Source of the DNA: Megamerina dolium | Lineage: Eukaryota; Arthropoda; Insecta; Diptera; Megamerinidae | Length of the DNA: 64,000 nucleotides | Reading direction: 5' to 3' | NCBI GenBank assembly: GCA_963854835.1 | Contig: OY978525.1 | Coordinates: 23,087,253-23,151,252 of the forward strand | In this document: positions 12,300-40,867 of the stretch, in pieces | How positions within the stretch are numbered: the stretch's first letter is position 1 | Layout of the letters: each line of letters begins with the position of its first letter | Program-made: the position numbers and the translations under genes | Notes under the pieces: model-generated | Told to the model about the DNA's origin: nothing | Seen by the model: the letters and a program-made list of their open reading frames with translations, nothing else | Databases searched by the model: none

Positions 12300-13440
12300 C
12301 GAACTATGTGGCCCAATCTATACCAATGAAGAACTAACACACTTCTCAAATTTAGCAGGAGGAGATCTCAGAACTTTTGTGCCTAATGAGCACCAAATAC
12401 AATCACTTTTGTGGAGCTAACAAGAAGCATTAAACGCTCACACTATCTCTGCCACTGTCTGAGTCTTCAGAGAAGACTAGCCAAAACTTTTGATGCAACT
12501 TTCTTCGAAAAACTCTACGAACCATCGAAGGTGGGTCCAATTAATATTCTAAACGACTCTAAGTCTTTATTATGTACCGAGTTTCAACTTGATAACTTTG
12601 GTACAAGGCTTTTGGATGGCCTCTACGTCCTTATAGCGCTTTCCTTTCATGAGCAAATGTATTTATCCACAAATAGAAGCCGCATGGTGGACGATTTGGC
12701 TTATATGAAGAATGGTGATGGTCAAAATGCGATTTTTTGTTAAAAAATCAGTCACAAGTGTCGGTCGATGTGAAGGCGCATTATCATGCAACAAACGCCA
12801 ACTGGTATTTCTTGCACCTACACGGTAAACACACTGACACTTTAGGCAGGATATTTCTGCTTCTACTCATCCAATTTACCAGTCCGGAGCCGAATGGGGC
12901 TGAAACTGGTAGTAGCTTCGGCTACGAGGTCTTACCAAAAGACTTTAAATTTGGTACCACGGGTGATCAGATTGGATTCACTCCAACCTGATCGTTGGGA
13001 ACGGCCCTTCGGGGAGGTTTTCGTGGTGGCTAAGGTAACCCAAAGATACGCGGGTAGAGTATTCCACGTCACACGGCGTGGGTATTCGATGTGGAGTTGC
13101 ATTGCAACCAGGGTGCTGACCCCTTAGATCAGAAGAGGTTTTAGATGGGCCTCGATCCAAACCAAGGAGGGTAGTACGTCCATTCAACGTGCCCCAATTG
13201 GTACCGTAGGATACTGGAGGTTGGTTTCTGATTTTCCACTCCTATGGGGCGCCTATCAACGCTTCAAATTGATACACACGCTTTGGGCGTCGTGAGATAA
13301 GGCCATCACTGGCAGGTGCTCACAGTAAACACAGCGTCATTTCTACTTATCCAATTGTCATGAAATGTTGACAGGATGTCAAGGAAAGATGTATCTTTCA
13401 AACGCAATCAAGGTATATTGAAAAGTCCTGTTTATTTTCG
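12300..13440. other. GC-richer unassigned remnant, probably mobile-element derived
   Basis: From about 12760 to 13340 base composition is clearly more GC-rich than the surroundings (for example CCCTTCGGGGAGG). Overlapping open frames occur on both strands, none with a recognised domain. A frame at 12411-12743 (110 codons) is also unrecognised. The compositional island in repeat-rich DNA suggests an old retroelement fragment, but no reverse transcriptase motif could be read. Confidence 0.35.
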
Positions 13441-14220
13441 GATGCACCTTGTATTTCCGAGTGCAGTGTGAAAACACGCACTGAACAACAAATTTTTCTT
13501 TAGGAGGTAGGTGTTAGGTTCATCAGATTTTGGCCATTCATGAACTCGTCCATTCGTTGATGAAAATAATATTATGTGCCAATCCTCAGCTGGATCGCTT
13601 TATAATTGCGAAAGTTCTAATGCAAACACCCAGACAGACATGCCTAAATCGTTTCATATTATGATTCTGTTCATGAGGAATCTCCATTTGGCATAGGGTA
13701 CAAAAATTGTGCATAAAGTTCTAGACACATTGTCTTTTACCTTGCCTTTAGCATACTGTAGATAGATTAATAAGAGTGGAATATTTTTTTTTATATTTTT
13801 AACATAAATGTGTCAAAACTTATACTATCTAGTTATTTCCGCCTCCCAATAAATACTTATTGTGTCACTGTTGTGTTTGTTTGTTTGCGAATCGATTAAA
13901 ACATTAACGCTTTTGATAAACAAAACTTGATCACAAATCACCCGTCTATAATCTTGTCCCAATCACACAGGTACTTTATTGATATTTGATAATTATTTAG
14001 TAAGTGGCTATAAATATAGGCACTAATCATTTTCAATTTGATCATAATCATTTGACTAATAAAGGGTGGCTATGGTAATGTTGCTATTAAATTTCGCTTT
14101 CCCAATTGATCACACATTATACTCATGCTAAATACGAGTACATTCAATATAAAATAAACAATGTTGTGGAGTCACCCCAAGATATATGTATGTAATTCTA
14201 TTCGGTTCAATTTGACTCAC
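13441..14220. other. Probable intron of the minus-strand cysteine-module gene
   Basis: AT-rich DNA directly downstream of the donor at 14220-14219 (CAG|GTGAGT on the minus strand). No further exon matching the interrupted second cysteine module was found leftward, so the intron probably runs past the window edge. Confidence 0.5.
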
Positions 14221-16250
14221 CTGATAATTATTCCATTGCCGTATTAAATGCTCATAGCATAAACGGCATGCCTGTATCATGCCACGTGGATCTTTGGGAC
14301 GTGAACGTGCTGGACGTGGATGTTGTTCATTGAATATGGGAAAATATGGACGATTACGATCTTTTACATCTTTTGGCTTAACAGTGTTCAATTCAATAAG
14401 ACTGCCGCGGCGCTGTTCGTTGCCACAAACATAACAGACTTCAGTGACTGAATTCTTATCGGGCATTGACAGATCGAGTATGCCCACTTCAACTACAGGA
14501 TTAGGATTCGATGCAATTATTTGCGATTCACGTACTACTGCACTCGTTGTAGTGTTATGCAATGCAGCACTGGATGATGCAGCTGACGAATTACGTAAAT
14601 CCAAGACCATATCATCGTGCATGGCCGATGGATCATTATGATTTAAAATTAACGTATTGTAGGGACTACAAAGTTGTTGTTGACGTTCGTAGTGTTGTTG
14701 CTGTTGCTGTTGTTGCTGCTGTTGTTGTTGTTGTTGTTGTTTCAATGATATTTCACTGCTTGCTGAAGGCGGTCCTGCTGTAGTATGCTGGCGACCATGC
14801 TGCGAGGAAGAACGATGTTGTGTACCAGTCGGAGTTGGTGGCTTTTGTGGAGTTGGTGGACCTGTAAAATATATTTTAAAGTATGTATTTAGCGAAATAT
14901 GCATAATTTCGTGAAGTAAAAAAGCCACAAACCATTGCCAACATCACCTGGTATTGAATTCATATACGAGATGGGTCCCAATTTCAATTTATGCTGAGCA
15001 AATGATGATGGTTTAATATTGAGCGATTCATATGAAGTACCACCACCGGCACCAGTGCTACCAGGTGAAGGTAAGTGACGATTGCCATCACGTGAGGGCC
15101 GTGCACCGAATGGAGTACCATCGGCCATATAAGAAACTCCTGGTGTAGTACTTATGCGTCCATACGAATCTCGTTGCTGTTGCTGTTGTACAGCTGTGGG
15201 ACTTGGCGAACTCATATGTGAGGTAGGCAAATTTGGTGACTCATTGTGATTATGTTGCGGCTGTTGCTGAGGTTGATGATAAGGATGCTGCTGATGTGGA
15301 TGATGTGTTGCTGCAGCGGCGAATTGTGACGATGGTGGACGATATTCCCGGGACAATGGATAGGGATCCATTCCACCACCCGCACCTCCAATCGTTCGAT
15401 AATTTGTTTGACAATTATTCACATCACCAGCACGTATCTGTGATAAATGTTCGACACTCAAGCCCAGCATCTGAGTCACATATTCACCCTGTGTTGTAAC
15501 ATCAGCACCAATATATCCTTTACCATCGACACGTTTCATATGATAGATGCGCTGTGCATATGGTTTTTTCTCACGATCATAGGCATCCCATTGCTCATTG
15601 AGCGAACTATAGCATAGCATACAAGCCATAACATATGATTGTTGGGCAGACACCTGTGGCACTCCTGTCGGTGCTTCATGACGTTCCAAGAATGGAAAAT
15701 ATGGTTCATTTGGCCGTTCGGGATTATGACGTACGCGTACCGGCTCATAGCCACCATGGCCGCCACACACATAACACAAAGGTATTACATCTGGTTGTTC
15801 TGACACGGGCCCAGCATTGCCACGCGTCAAATTATTGCTGCCACCATCACCACCACCACCGTGTCCTGTAGGAGTAGTAGATGGTTTTGGTGCACCGCTC
15901 GCATTATAATCGGCATAATAAAATTTTTGATAATCTGCTGTTGTCGCATGTTCTATCTGACGATAACGTAATTGGCTATCAGGTGTCGGTGCACGATGAT
16001 GTTGACTTTGCTGTTGTTGATATTGATGATGTGCATCAGACGATGATCTTACAACTGCCGATGCTGAATGTGTTGTTGATGCTGGTGCTATTGCTGTTAC
16101 TGATGTTGATGATAGTGGTTGTGGTTGTTGTTGTTGTTGTTGTGATTGTGGTGGTGTTACCGCAGCCGATGTTGGTGGTTGTGTCGTCGTTGTAGGCGTT
16201 AATGAACCGCCACGTAATTCATTTTTTATATACGCTTTCGCTTTTTCCAT
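14221..16250 (-). CDS. Polyglutamine-rich protein with two CYVCG...ACxLCY...QW cysteine modules (5' two exons; gene incomplete)
   Basis: Two exons, 16250-14933 and 14861-14221, join in phase across a 71 bp intron (donor AATG|GTTTGT, acceptor TTTACAG|GTCC), giving 653 residues. A donor (CAG|GTGAGT) ends the second exon, so more exons lie to the left. The start is the ATG at 16250 (MEKAKAYIKNELRGG). The protein is rich in Gln, His, Ser and Thr, with a run of about 15 Gln near residue 485. Two related modules are visible: C159/C162...PYFPF...C210/C213...QW221, and C582/C585...PYFPI...C638/C641...QW649. The paired Cys-x2-Cys knuckles suggest zinc binding. Short LDLS and LDLR motifs near 527 and 569 recall co-repressor docking motifs, but this is inference. 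Likely a conserved nuclear insect protein; the family name is not recognised. Confidence 0.8.
14691..14742 (-). repeat. CAG/CAA polyglutamine tract within the coding exon
   Basis: A mixed CAA/CAG run encodes about 15 consecutive glutamines in exon 2 of the cysteine-module gene. The mixed codons suggest a tract kept at the protein level rather than a fresh triplet expansion. Confidence 0.8.
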
Positions 16251-19200
16251 AATATTTTAGACACTAAAATGCAGAGAATATACAATAAATCAGCGATAAT
16301 ATAATAAAATAATATAAAATTCTATGTATTGTAAATAAATTACCAACATCGATTTATAGCTACTCATCTAGCACTATTCTAAGCTATTTCTATACAAATA
16401 TTAAATTATATTGTGGTTATTGCTGCACTGAATTCTTTCAAAAAGATAAATGTTCACTTAATCAATTCACAAATTAATTATAAGCCACAAAAAAACATAC
16501 GAATGTATGTGGGGAAGGTGTGATTTCCCTCGAATTACGTCAATTCTCTAAAAGGTCTGCTTATTAACAGAATTAATTTATATACCAAGTTGCAGCTCAA
16601 TATGTGTTCTATTTTTATGAACATTTAGTGAAAACAAACATATGAAAACATACTTTTTTATAAGAAGTAGACGTGATTTCAATCCGATTTTTTCATTTTT
16701 GAAAAAATTCTCATGTACTAAATTTCAATTCGATTGCTCTATAACTACGGCAGTTACATAAGGATAAATCGTCTCAGACTGAAATTTTGAACAATAAAAT
16801 ACATTATGAAAACGTTTTAAAGGTATATCCCTAATTGAAAGCTCACGAAATACAGAAAAAAATGATAATTTTGTCAAAACTCGATCACCGGTTTGCAAAT
16901 ATTGTATATCGTTAACGTCATTGACTTTCGAGATCATATTTAGTAGTGGACTCAGTAAATCATTGTTGTACCCTTCTAGCTTGAACTTTTTATTCAGAGA
17001 ATTGCAATTCTTGATTATTTTGTCTTAGAAGTGTTTTAATAAATTCATATACAACAATTATAGAGCAATTTAAATTTATAGTTCGAATTATATGATAATT
17101 ATACTTTAGGAACTTTAGAAAGAAATGATTGAATACATATTACATATATTAATATTTCTCCTCACTCCACGAATGTTTTTCTTTCGTATCATACAAGTAT
17201 TGATAAGCTTTATTGCATTTTAGGCGATCTCATATTTCGCACATCAAACTTAATGTGACACGATGTTAAATTCTACTGTAATATGAACTAGAAACGCAAT
17301 TGCAACATCAATAGTTGCAAAAAATACCTAAGGTAATTACTCATCTGCCACTAACTAATGTTAAATGTACACAAATAGGTTAAATATCAATTACTCATAC
17401 ATTACTAATTAATATGAAATACAACATATAAATAAAATAAATAAATGTCGGTATAAAAAAATTCCTAAAGCTAAAACAAATGTGATATGCTAAATGCATT
17501 CACACCTACATACATCTATACATAACATTTAGAGGTATATATTCATAACCAAAAAAACTTATATTTACAAAAAATTTGATGTTATTGTTGTTGATATTTT
17601 GCGAAGATCTACGACGTTCTGATCTTGTGACCGGTGGATATTCTTTCCGATTTTTTGGTTGCTAACTTTTGTCGTTTTTGTTTTTGATTTTACTTAATGT
17701 TAGTGTGAAAAACATATCAGCTGTAACCAAGCCAACATCTTTATCAAGTCGATGGTAATTATCTCAACTTGTTTGTGGAAAGAATTAAAAAACACAACAC
17801 AAAAATAAACTGACGAGTTGTTAAAAGTTGTTGTTGTTGTTATGCAGCTCACAACTAATATTGTAGTCGTTATATTTGTTGATTTTTTTTGCTGCTGTTG
17901 TCGTTGTTGTTTTTGCTATTGTTGCTTTTCCTAGGTCAAACGAAATGGAATACATGTAGGTACACATACACACGCAATGACGACCCTGAGCAAAAGAATA
18001 AAATAAAAATTGTATACATCGACATGAAAAATATACAATTTACATTGCACACACATACCTTTTTCTAAATCTATGGAAGGAAGCCGTCAAATGTCGAGGA
18101 CTTGGATACAACTAATACAGCACTAGCACAAACTTATAGCAATGATCAGTTGGTCGATTGTGACCAGAGATAAAAAGCAAGTCGTATCAATTCCAGTATG
18201 CATAAATATCTACGTGTGATTATCAGAGTATGTTAATTGTATGTATGTTGTTGCATATGAGGCCTTAAGGTGACGCGTTCGAACTCCTTATTTTTTTGCA
18301 ACTTCTTTCAAGTTAAATTTTTATCCACTACATTAACAAATATACTATTTTTCTTCTATCGAGGAGGAAGGTTTGCTTTTGAAGCATTAAGTGCACAATT
18401 GTGACATATTTTCTTTATACGATGTAGGATTATGCGTATATTTATTAAACGAGAACTACAGAACGAAGATGTCGAGAAAAATAATCATATTAAAGTCCAG
18501 ACGACGACGACGACGACGACACGGGTGGTAAAATTCCTACTCCAGGCACCATTTACAACATTGTATACCACTATGTAGTAACAAGCTAGTCAATCAGGCA
18601 ACATCAATCAGTACAAAGTACGATTTAACACACACAGAAAAAAAAGTATTTCTTTTTGTTACCCACGGATCATTCCGATTTTTTTTTTACACCTTTTATT
18701 TTATTTTATATAAGTATACATATTTTCTCTTTTAAATTTGTTTCTTCTTCTTTCGAATTTACTAACTAATTCATCACATAATTTTAGCCATCACCAACAC
18801 CGTAGCTGATTCTGCCACCGCTGCTGCTAGCACAGCGCGCTGTTATTACTTTTGCTATTGTTAATTTTTCGTACGTTCACTAGTTGTATATCGTACGAAC
18901 TTCTTTCTGCATCATTAATTTTATTTGTCGTTTCCCTTTGACAAATTCAACAACTGACAGTTCTGCCAGCGCAAAAGTGACGTTTTTCCATTTTCCACTA
19001 TACGTATATTTTGGACTTTTTGCTTTGCAATGCAATTTCTCATGCAACGACGGAATATAATACCAAAAAGCAAAAGCAAAAAATGGAAATAGTAATAAAA
19101 AAAGCAATCAGCAGTATGCACAAACACACCTTTGTGCGCTTGTGTGTGTGTGTGTGTGCGACTATAGAACTACACATATAAAAAAAGGAGTGAATTGCAG

Positions 19201-19790
19201 TTTTTCCTTGTTCTTTCGCACAAAAAAGAAATAAGCGTAGCACAACTACTTCTATTGTGCTGTTCTTAAGCAAACACTCCGTTCATACACTATTTATTTT
19301 CGTTCATTTCATCACTAACCATAAATTACAATACTTTGTTAATCTTTTTTTTACAAATTGCTGCACATTTTCAACTTTCAAGACTTTTTCACTACTATTT
19401 TTATTTTTATTACATTGTTGTTCGTTGTTCGCTCGTTTAGCGAATATCAGTTTAAAAGGCAATCCACAGCGTCCATTTTGAATGGTCGTGCTGCTGTCAA
19501 ATATTTGTTCTTCTTCTACATCTATTTCTTCTGATTTGTACCATATGACAAATATTTTGACATTAAGCCGGTCATATGGTGATGCCAGATGTTTTAAGAT
19601 TTTCGATAAATGAAGTGGACAATGTTATCGCAATTGTGTTCGTGAAAATCTGTCGTAATATTTGCTTCAAAGTGAAAAAACCGATTGTGCTTAAACAATA
19701 AATATCAGATTGCATTTCTTAACTATTTACATACAGTGATAGTTTGTGATAATTGTTAGAAACTATCACGTTTTGGCGTTCTCATACCCA
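16251..19790. other. Upstream region of the cysteine-module gene
   Basis: No coding exon supported. It contains TTG/TTGTTG-rich stretches (17578-17930), a GAC/CGA tract near 18499-18523 and a GT tract near 19142-19158. Less AT-rich patches near 18785-18840 and 19430-19500 could be untranslated first exons or a promoter of the minus-strand gene, but no initiator can be chosen from sequence. Confidence 0.35.
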
Positions 19791-19796
19791 AAAAAT

Positions 19797-20410
19797 ATAT
19801 CAGTTTCTATATCTCCGGAGATTCTTTCAAGTGGTTACAAACATCTGACAGAAATGAATATACCTTGCATATTGCATTATGCAGGGTATAAAAATATTGG
19901 TGAAAAATATGAGAAGTAAAATATCGCAACATAACATAACCAGAAAGTATTGCTCCAGAAACGAGATAGAAATTTCTATACATATTTTGAATGACTGAAA
20001 TCGAATTCGCCGAGGAATATATTTATATATTTGGGGAAAGTTAAGGCAGAAGAATTAAGAAGGAAGGAAGCATGACTATCAATTTCTGAACCTTTATTAA
20101 TTATAACTTAAAATAATTTCACTCTGTTAAAAGACATCTCTAGAAAGGGGTCAAAAATAACTAGGTTTTTAGAAAACGACTTGCTAAAAGGATATCAATG
20201 TGGGCCGGCACTTAGAAATACATTTTTATGCATGCACGAGAGCATGGTATATTTAATTCGATTAGATGCTTGTAATCACTTGAAGCAATCTCCGGAGATA
20301 TAGAAAAATATATATATATTCATGATCAGCATGATCATCAAATAGTTGATTTAACGAGAAAAATCCGTCTGCCCGTTACCTGGCTTGTTTGAACTTGTCA
20401 GAAACCGGCG
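19797..20410. repeat. Head fragments of the modular repeat, both orientations
   Basis: An inverted fragment at 19797-19895 (TATCTCCGGAGATT, then GTGGTTACAAACATCTGACA, then TGCAGGGTATAAAA) and a forward fragment at about 20230-20405 (CTCCGGAGATATAG, then TCATGATCAG, then CCGTCTGCCCGTTACCTGGC) match the head of the repeat at 20520. They show that the head can occur without the module array. Confidence 0.6.
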
Positions 20411-20519
20411 AACCACGCCTACCACTTAATGCAGCTCCTATAAACAAAAAAGGATGGATATGCGAGCCAACTTTTATAAATTATAAATCGGTCAGCCCAA
20501 GCCGACTGTAAGGTGATTT

Positions 20520-21660
20520 TTGTACCCTGCATAATGTATATGCAAGGTATATTCATTTCGGTCAGACGTTTGTAACCACTTGAAATAATTTCCGGAGATA
20601 TAAAAAATTATAAATATTCGTGATCAGCGTCGCTTAAATTTTCGATTGAGCGAAGTCCGTCCGTCCGTCCGTTCGTCTGTCCGTTAACTGGCTGGTTCGC
20701 ACGATAACTTAAGTAAATCTTGAGGTATTTTGTCGAAATTTGGCATAAGTAACCTATGATCCAAGGGTACAGAGGGGATTGATATTGGGCATGATCGTTC
20801 AATAGCCACGCTCACACCAAGCATTCAAAGCGACTGACCTCGAAATTTTAAAAACCTTTATCTTGCTATAACTCACTTAATATATTTGGTACATAGAGTT
20901 ACATTATACTACTACATAACGAGCCAGGCCTACTTTTTATAGCAGCTCCCATACAAAGTGCCTGTATTTTTTTTTAATTGAAACAGCTGTAACTTCTACA
21001 ATCTTCTGTCTAGAATAACCATAATTGACAATTAGATTAATATGGTAGTCGTAAATAATCAAGCAAAAAATCAGTGTGCCACGCTCACTTTTTATTGGGG
21101 CTCCCATACAAAGTCGAGGAAATCAAACAACAATTTTTAAGCGCCATAACTTATAAACTATTTAGCGTAGAACAACGAAGTTTAAGGTGTGGATTAGTGT
21201 TCTAAGAACAACTAGACTCACACGAAATAGGCCCGCCATGCTCACTGTTTATAGTAGGCTCCATATAAAATGACCGAATTTATTTTAAATTGAAGCAGCT
21301 GTAACTTCGGAAATCTTTTATCTAGAACAACCATACTTGACACATAGATTCATATCGTAGTCGAAAATAATGTGGCATGAAATCAGCATCGGGATTATCT
21401 TAAAAACCCCTTGAAACTCCTTAAAACCCCCATAACTTACAAAATACTTCGTTAAAGTCAACCATATTTCAGGTGTAGATTAGTATGATTAGCAAAAGTT
21501 TTTCCTGAAAAACTGGTGAGCCACGCGTACTTCTTAATGTAGCTCCCATATAAAATAGTGGAAATGAATCCGCATTGATTTGCTTAGTATCTATGCAATC
21601 GATATAATTAATATCTTCTTTCTTCCTATTTCTTGGTCGATATTTAAAATCAATCAATGC
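20520..21660. repeat. Modular dispersed repeat, copy B (about 1.1 kb)
   Basis: The head runs from GTACCCTGCATAATG (20523) through TCCGGAGATAT and a CCGT/CCGTCC tract (20657-20680) to GGCTGGTTCGCACGATAACTT. Tandem modules with the phrase GCTCCCATACAAAGT or close variants follow near 20921, 21079, 21228 and 21520, about 150 bp or twice that apart. Between them come recurring CTTCTAC/AACTT and AGATTAATAT phrases. It is the best copy of this family here and has no coding capacity. Confidence 0.65.
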
Positions 21661-22975
21661 TAACGCAATGGGTCAATGTTTAACATATTCGACAATTTTT
21701 CATGACTTATTAAACCACTACGTTCCTTTGGGTGCGCCACATCCTCCCACACATTATCTCTTCGTAGAGTATAATTAAGTCAATGTAGATTGGCTGAAAC
21801 ATTATATGCCCATGTTTCATTGTCAATGTTTCACTATCAAACTAAGATCTAAAATTGTTGTTGAGCCTAGAAGTGAATACATGTAATATGCCAAAATGTT
21901 GGACGTGAAACTAATGAAATTGTTGCTGTGCTGTGAAAAATTTGTAAAAATTTGATCGTGAAATATTGCAGAAATTAAAACATTGACGAGAGGGTGAAGA
22001 AACTGAAAAACATTGATATTGAAATATTGACACAAAATTGCTATTAACTTGAATTCATAAAGATCATCAGCAGTTGGGCCCCTCTTTTCACAAGTTTTCC
22101 AATTGCAGTCATCATCAACCCTTAATACGACACCGCTTACAAATCAGGTGTACCAAAAAACTCAAAAGAGAATCATATACACGCACACACCCAAAAGCAA
22201 TTTTAAATTTCTCTCTTTAAAATATTTTAATTTTATTACCCTTCACATACATAACATACAATTTTACTTGGCTCTATGCATTTACAATACAAGCTCTTTA
22301 TACAACCGCCTCCGGTTTGATTCTGCTATTTGTTGATTTTACTTTCATACGTTGATATACTCATATATGTATTCTCTTTAGCTTGATGCGAACGCTTTTA
22401 TAAAAAATATTTTATTGTTGTTTTCATATTATTTGTTGTTTATTAAAGAGACTGTTGCTGCTGCTAGTCAGTCAGTAACTTTCTATCGCTTGTCAGAGTA
22501 TGATAATATTTAATCGCTACGTGAATTTCAACGTGTTTAGACGTAAATTTTTCTTCATTTCGTTTGAGAGAATATTTTCTTATTTACACAAAAATAATAT
22601 TCAACAAAAAGGATATTAACAAAGTAAAATAATAATAATAATAATAAATTATTAATGAAAATACTTCAAAGTCAATAAAGAAAAAAATAACATATTTATT
22701 TATAAAATACAAAGAATATTGCTGTATGCAACTGAAAAAAAGGTTGTTGACCATCAATCAAGCAACGATTTCAACAATAAAAAGTGTATACATATGACTG
22801 CATTTCTTTTTACTGTACTATATATAATAAGTGCTAGAAACAAAAATAAAATGAACTTGTAGAAAATATTTAAACATAGAACAATAATAAAACGTGTGTC
22901 CAAAATATCTACAAAAATTAATGCAGAAAATAAACAAAAGTCAATAAACCTCAATTTAAATTGTGTAAAAACAAA
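21661..22975 (+). promoter_or_regulatory. Probable promoter and 5' UTR of dnr1
   Basis: Noncoding DNA directly upstream of the Dnr1 start codon. A tandem TCAGTCAGTA at about 22470 resembles the arthropod initiator (TCAGT), which would give a 5' UTR of about 500 bases if unspliced. The assignment rests only on motif and position. Confidence 0.3.
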
Positions 22976-38441
<15,466 letters not shown>

Positions 38442-38486
38442 TTATGCGTGTGTTCGTATAGGGCAAACAAACCACTTGACCCACTT

Positions 38487-38518
<32 letters not shown>

Positions 38519-39400
38519 TTATGGAATTCGATTTCAAGCCAAAATGAATATGAAAAATGAATATAGAGTAAAATGAAAAATTTACAGTTCCAAGAAGTCA
38601 GCTCTAACGAATATCAACATAGTAGATCAATTATCTCATTGAATATTGGTTCTAATTATTGCAAATGTTTTCATATTGCTCTAAAAACAATAACAAATTG
38701 ACAGTATTTATTTTTAAACACACTTATAAATTATTTATGTTGCAAATGTACGTAAATGAAATAATTGAATTGCTTTTATATTTATATTTATTTCATTTTA
38801 TTTTTTCTTTCTCCTCCATATGTGTGTATAATATTTGCATATGTTATTAAGCCAAGTAATTTCGATATTTAGCAATACAAATTCATTTCATGTAATATAT
38901 GTACATACATATGCATATTTATTAATCATTGTATTTAAAAAGAAGAAGAAGAGAAGAGGAATATAAAAGAAAATGTAATCACATTATTAAGCATCACAAA
39001 AAATGACCTTCAATTCCTGAACGATAGCATTTAAGTTTTATATATGTATACATATATTCCTTGATATTAATTTACAAAACGATCGATATATGCACTATAT
39101 ATATCTATATTTTTTTCATTTAAATTATAATATTAATCTTATTGTTTATTTCTTGTAAATATTTTACTATAACAACATCAACACATATCATGCCTATCTA
39201 ACTTTATTAGCTTAAGTCAAACAACAATGCAAATTACATAATAAAAAATAATAAGTTATAATCTACATGCATATGTATAAAGAAAAAAGTTTATTAGAAA
39301 AACAAATACAATATTGAAATGAAATTGAAAAAACAAACAAAAATGAAAACAAAAATGATAATAAAAATTCTATATGATTTAATTATTACAATTATAAGTA
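38442..39400 (+). other. Probable dnr1 3' UTR
   Basis: AT-rich sequence after the stop codon with an ATT repeat (38489-38520) and several AATAAA-type signals, a candidate being near 39240. The exact end of the transcript cannot be set. Confidence 0.4.
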
Positions 39401-39765
39401 CACATGTTTATTTGCATATTGTTTTATTCGATGGGGGTTAGAAAACGGACGGCCGGGCATTCAAACTGATAAGCAAATAGGTAGAGTGATGTTTGTATAT
39501 ACATACTCGTATGCTTTCAATCTTTTAAACTGGTTCAAAGTGATTGACAGAAATTTATTGCAATCGGCATGTAGGTGTGTGTGTGTGTGTGTGTATGAGA
39601 TTCAACCCAGCCGATAAATCATTGAATTCGCCATTCGTATCATTGCATAGTCTTTTGTGGACCAGTTCGCTTTTCTGCAATATATAACAGATTGGAAATA
39701 AAGTCCTTCGTGTCTTCTCGTATAAAATTTTCTTAACATTACGAAATAATCAATTTATTACTTTC

Positions 39766-40060
39766 TGCCATAGCTCAGTGTTTAGTGTGTTGGCATTCTG
39801 ATCTGTAGGTCGTGGGTTCAATCACCGGCTGAAGCATAACAAATTTAATATCGAAAAGATTTTTCTTTCGAACGATACCCACCTGTCGCCAAGCAAATTG
39901 CAATTCTTTGCCATGGAAAAGCTTCTAAAAGAACTCTGTGACAAAGCTCAGAAAAATTGATGTCGCAAGAGTTCTGCCGTTTGGAACCAGCTAAAATAAG
40001 TAGGCCAAAGAGCCCCTCGGGTCTTTAAGTGCCACATATTTATTTTTTTTATTTTACTTT
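39766..40060 (+). mobile_element. tRNA-derived SINE, near full length
   Basis: The head resembles a tRNA gene with an A-box-like TAGCTCAGTGTTTAG (39771-39785) and a B-box-like GGGTTCAATCACC (39814-39826), but it lacks a proper cloverleaf. The body contains AAAAGCTTCT and CTCTGTGACAAAGCTCAGAA and ends in CTTTAAGTGCCACATA followed by an A/T-rich tail. Fragments of the same family lie at 3293-3412 and 7722-7776. Transcription by RNA polymerase III from the internal promoter is expected for such elements. A short TTACTTT direct repeat may be the target duplication. Confidence 0.75.
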
Positions 40061-40793
40061 TATACGGGAATATATGTACATGCTACGTAAGCTTTGCAAA
40101 AACCATATCAGGTAAGAAAAAACGTAAATAGCAAAATAATAATGTTTGTGCTTGTGTATTGAGCTCAAGGCCAAGATTCACAATTAAATAAATTCTTAAT
40201 TTTATTTTTGATTCCAATAATTTATTAATTTTTGTCCTTACTTCAAGGCCATCATCAAGACGAAAAATTGTAGAATAAAAAGTTCAACTACGGTTTATGC
40301 TGTTCTACGTATGGTAGCATTTTGCTTGCGTTCCGATAACATTTTCTGCCGAATTATGTAAAACGCAATGAGTCACCTTGATTTGCCTGCATTATATTTC
40401 TGTTCGTTACAAAATATAAAAACAAAGCGCATGCAAATCAAATTCACTTCGCGTCTTGTTTTACATAATTCAGCAGCTAATATCGACAAAGCTGTATAAC
40501 TATTTTCTGTTATAAGATTTTCATTTCTAATCCAGCTGTTCGAATCCATTTTTATTCGCAATCAAAATAATTTTAATTGTTATTTGCTATTTATTCAGTT
40601 CGTAATCGAAATATATTATTAGAAATCGATTAGATTAAAACAAATCATTATTGTGATTACTATACTAGAACTTGAAGTGTTCCATAAGAACGCAATAATT
40701 CTATTTTATTAGTTATTACATTTTAGTATCTCTTATTTTAATTTTTAAAATCTATGTAAACACTTATAAAACAAACAAACAAACAAAAATATA

Positions 40794-40867
<74 letters not shown>

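Noticed and set aside
18499..18523. A coding Asp/Thr repeat exon
   Set aside because: It is a short GAC/ACG triplet tract in noncoding DNA with stops on both sides and no splice context.
39767..39838. A tRNA gene
   Set aside because: A- and B-box-like motifs are present but the arms do not pair into a cloverleaf, and the sequence continues into a body shared with other dispersed fragments. It is the head of a SINE.
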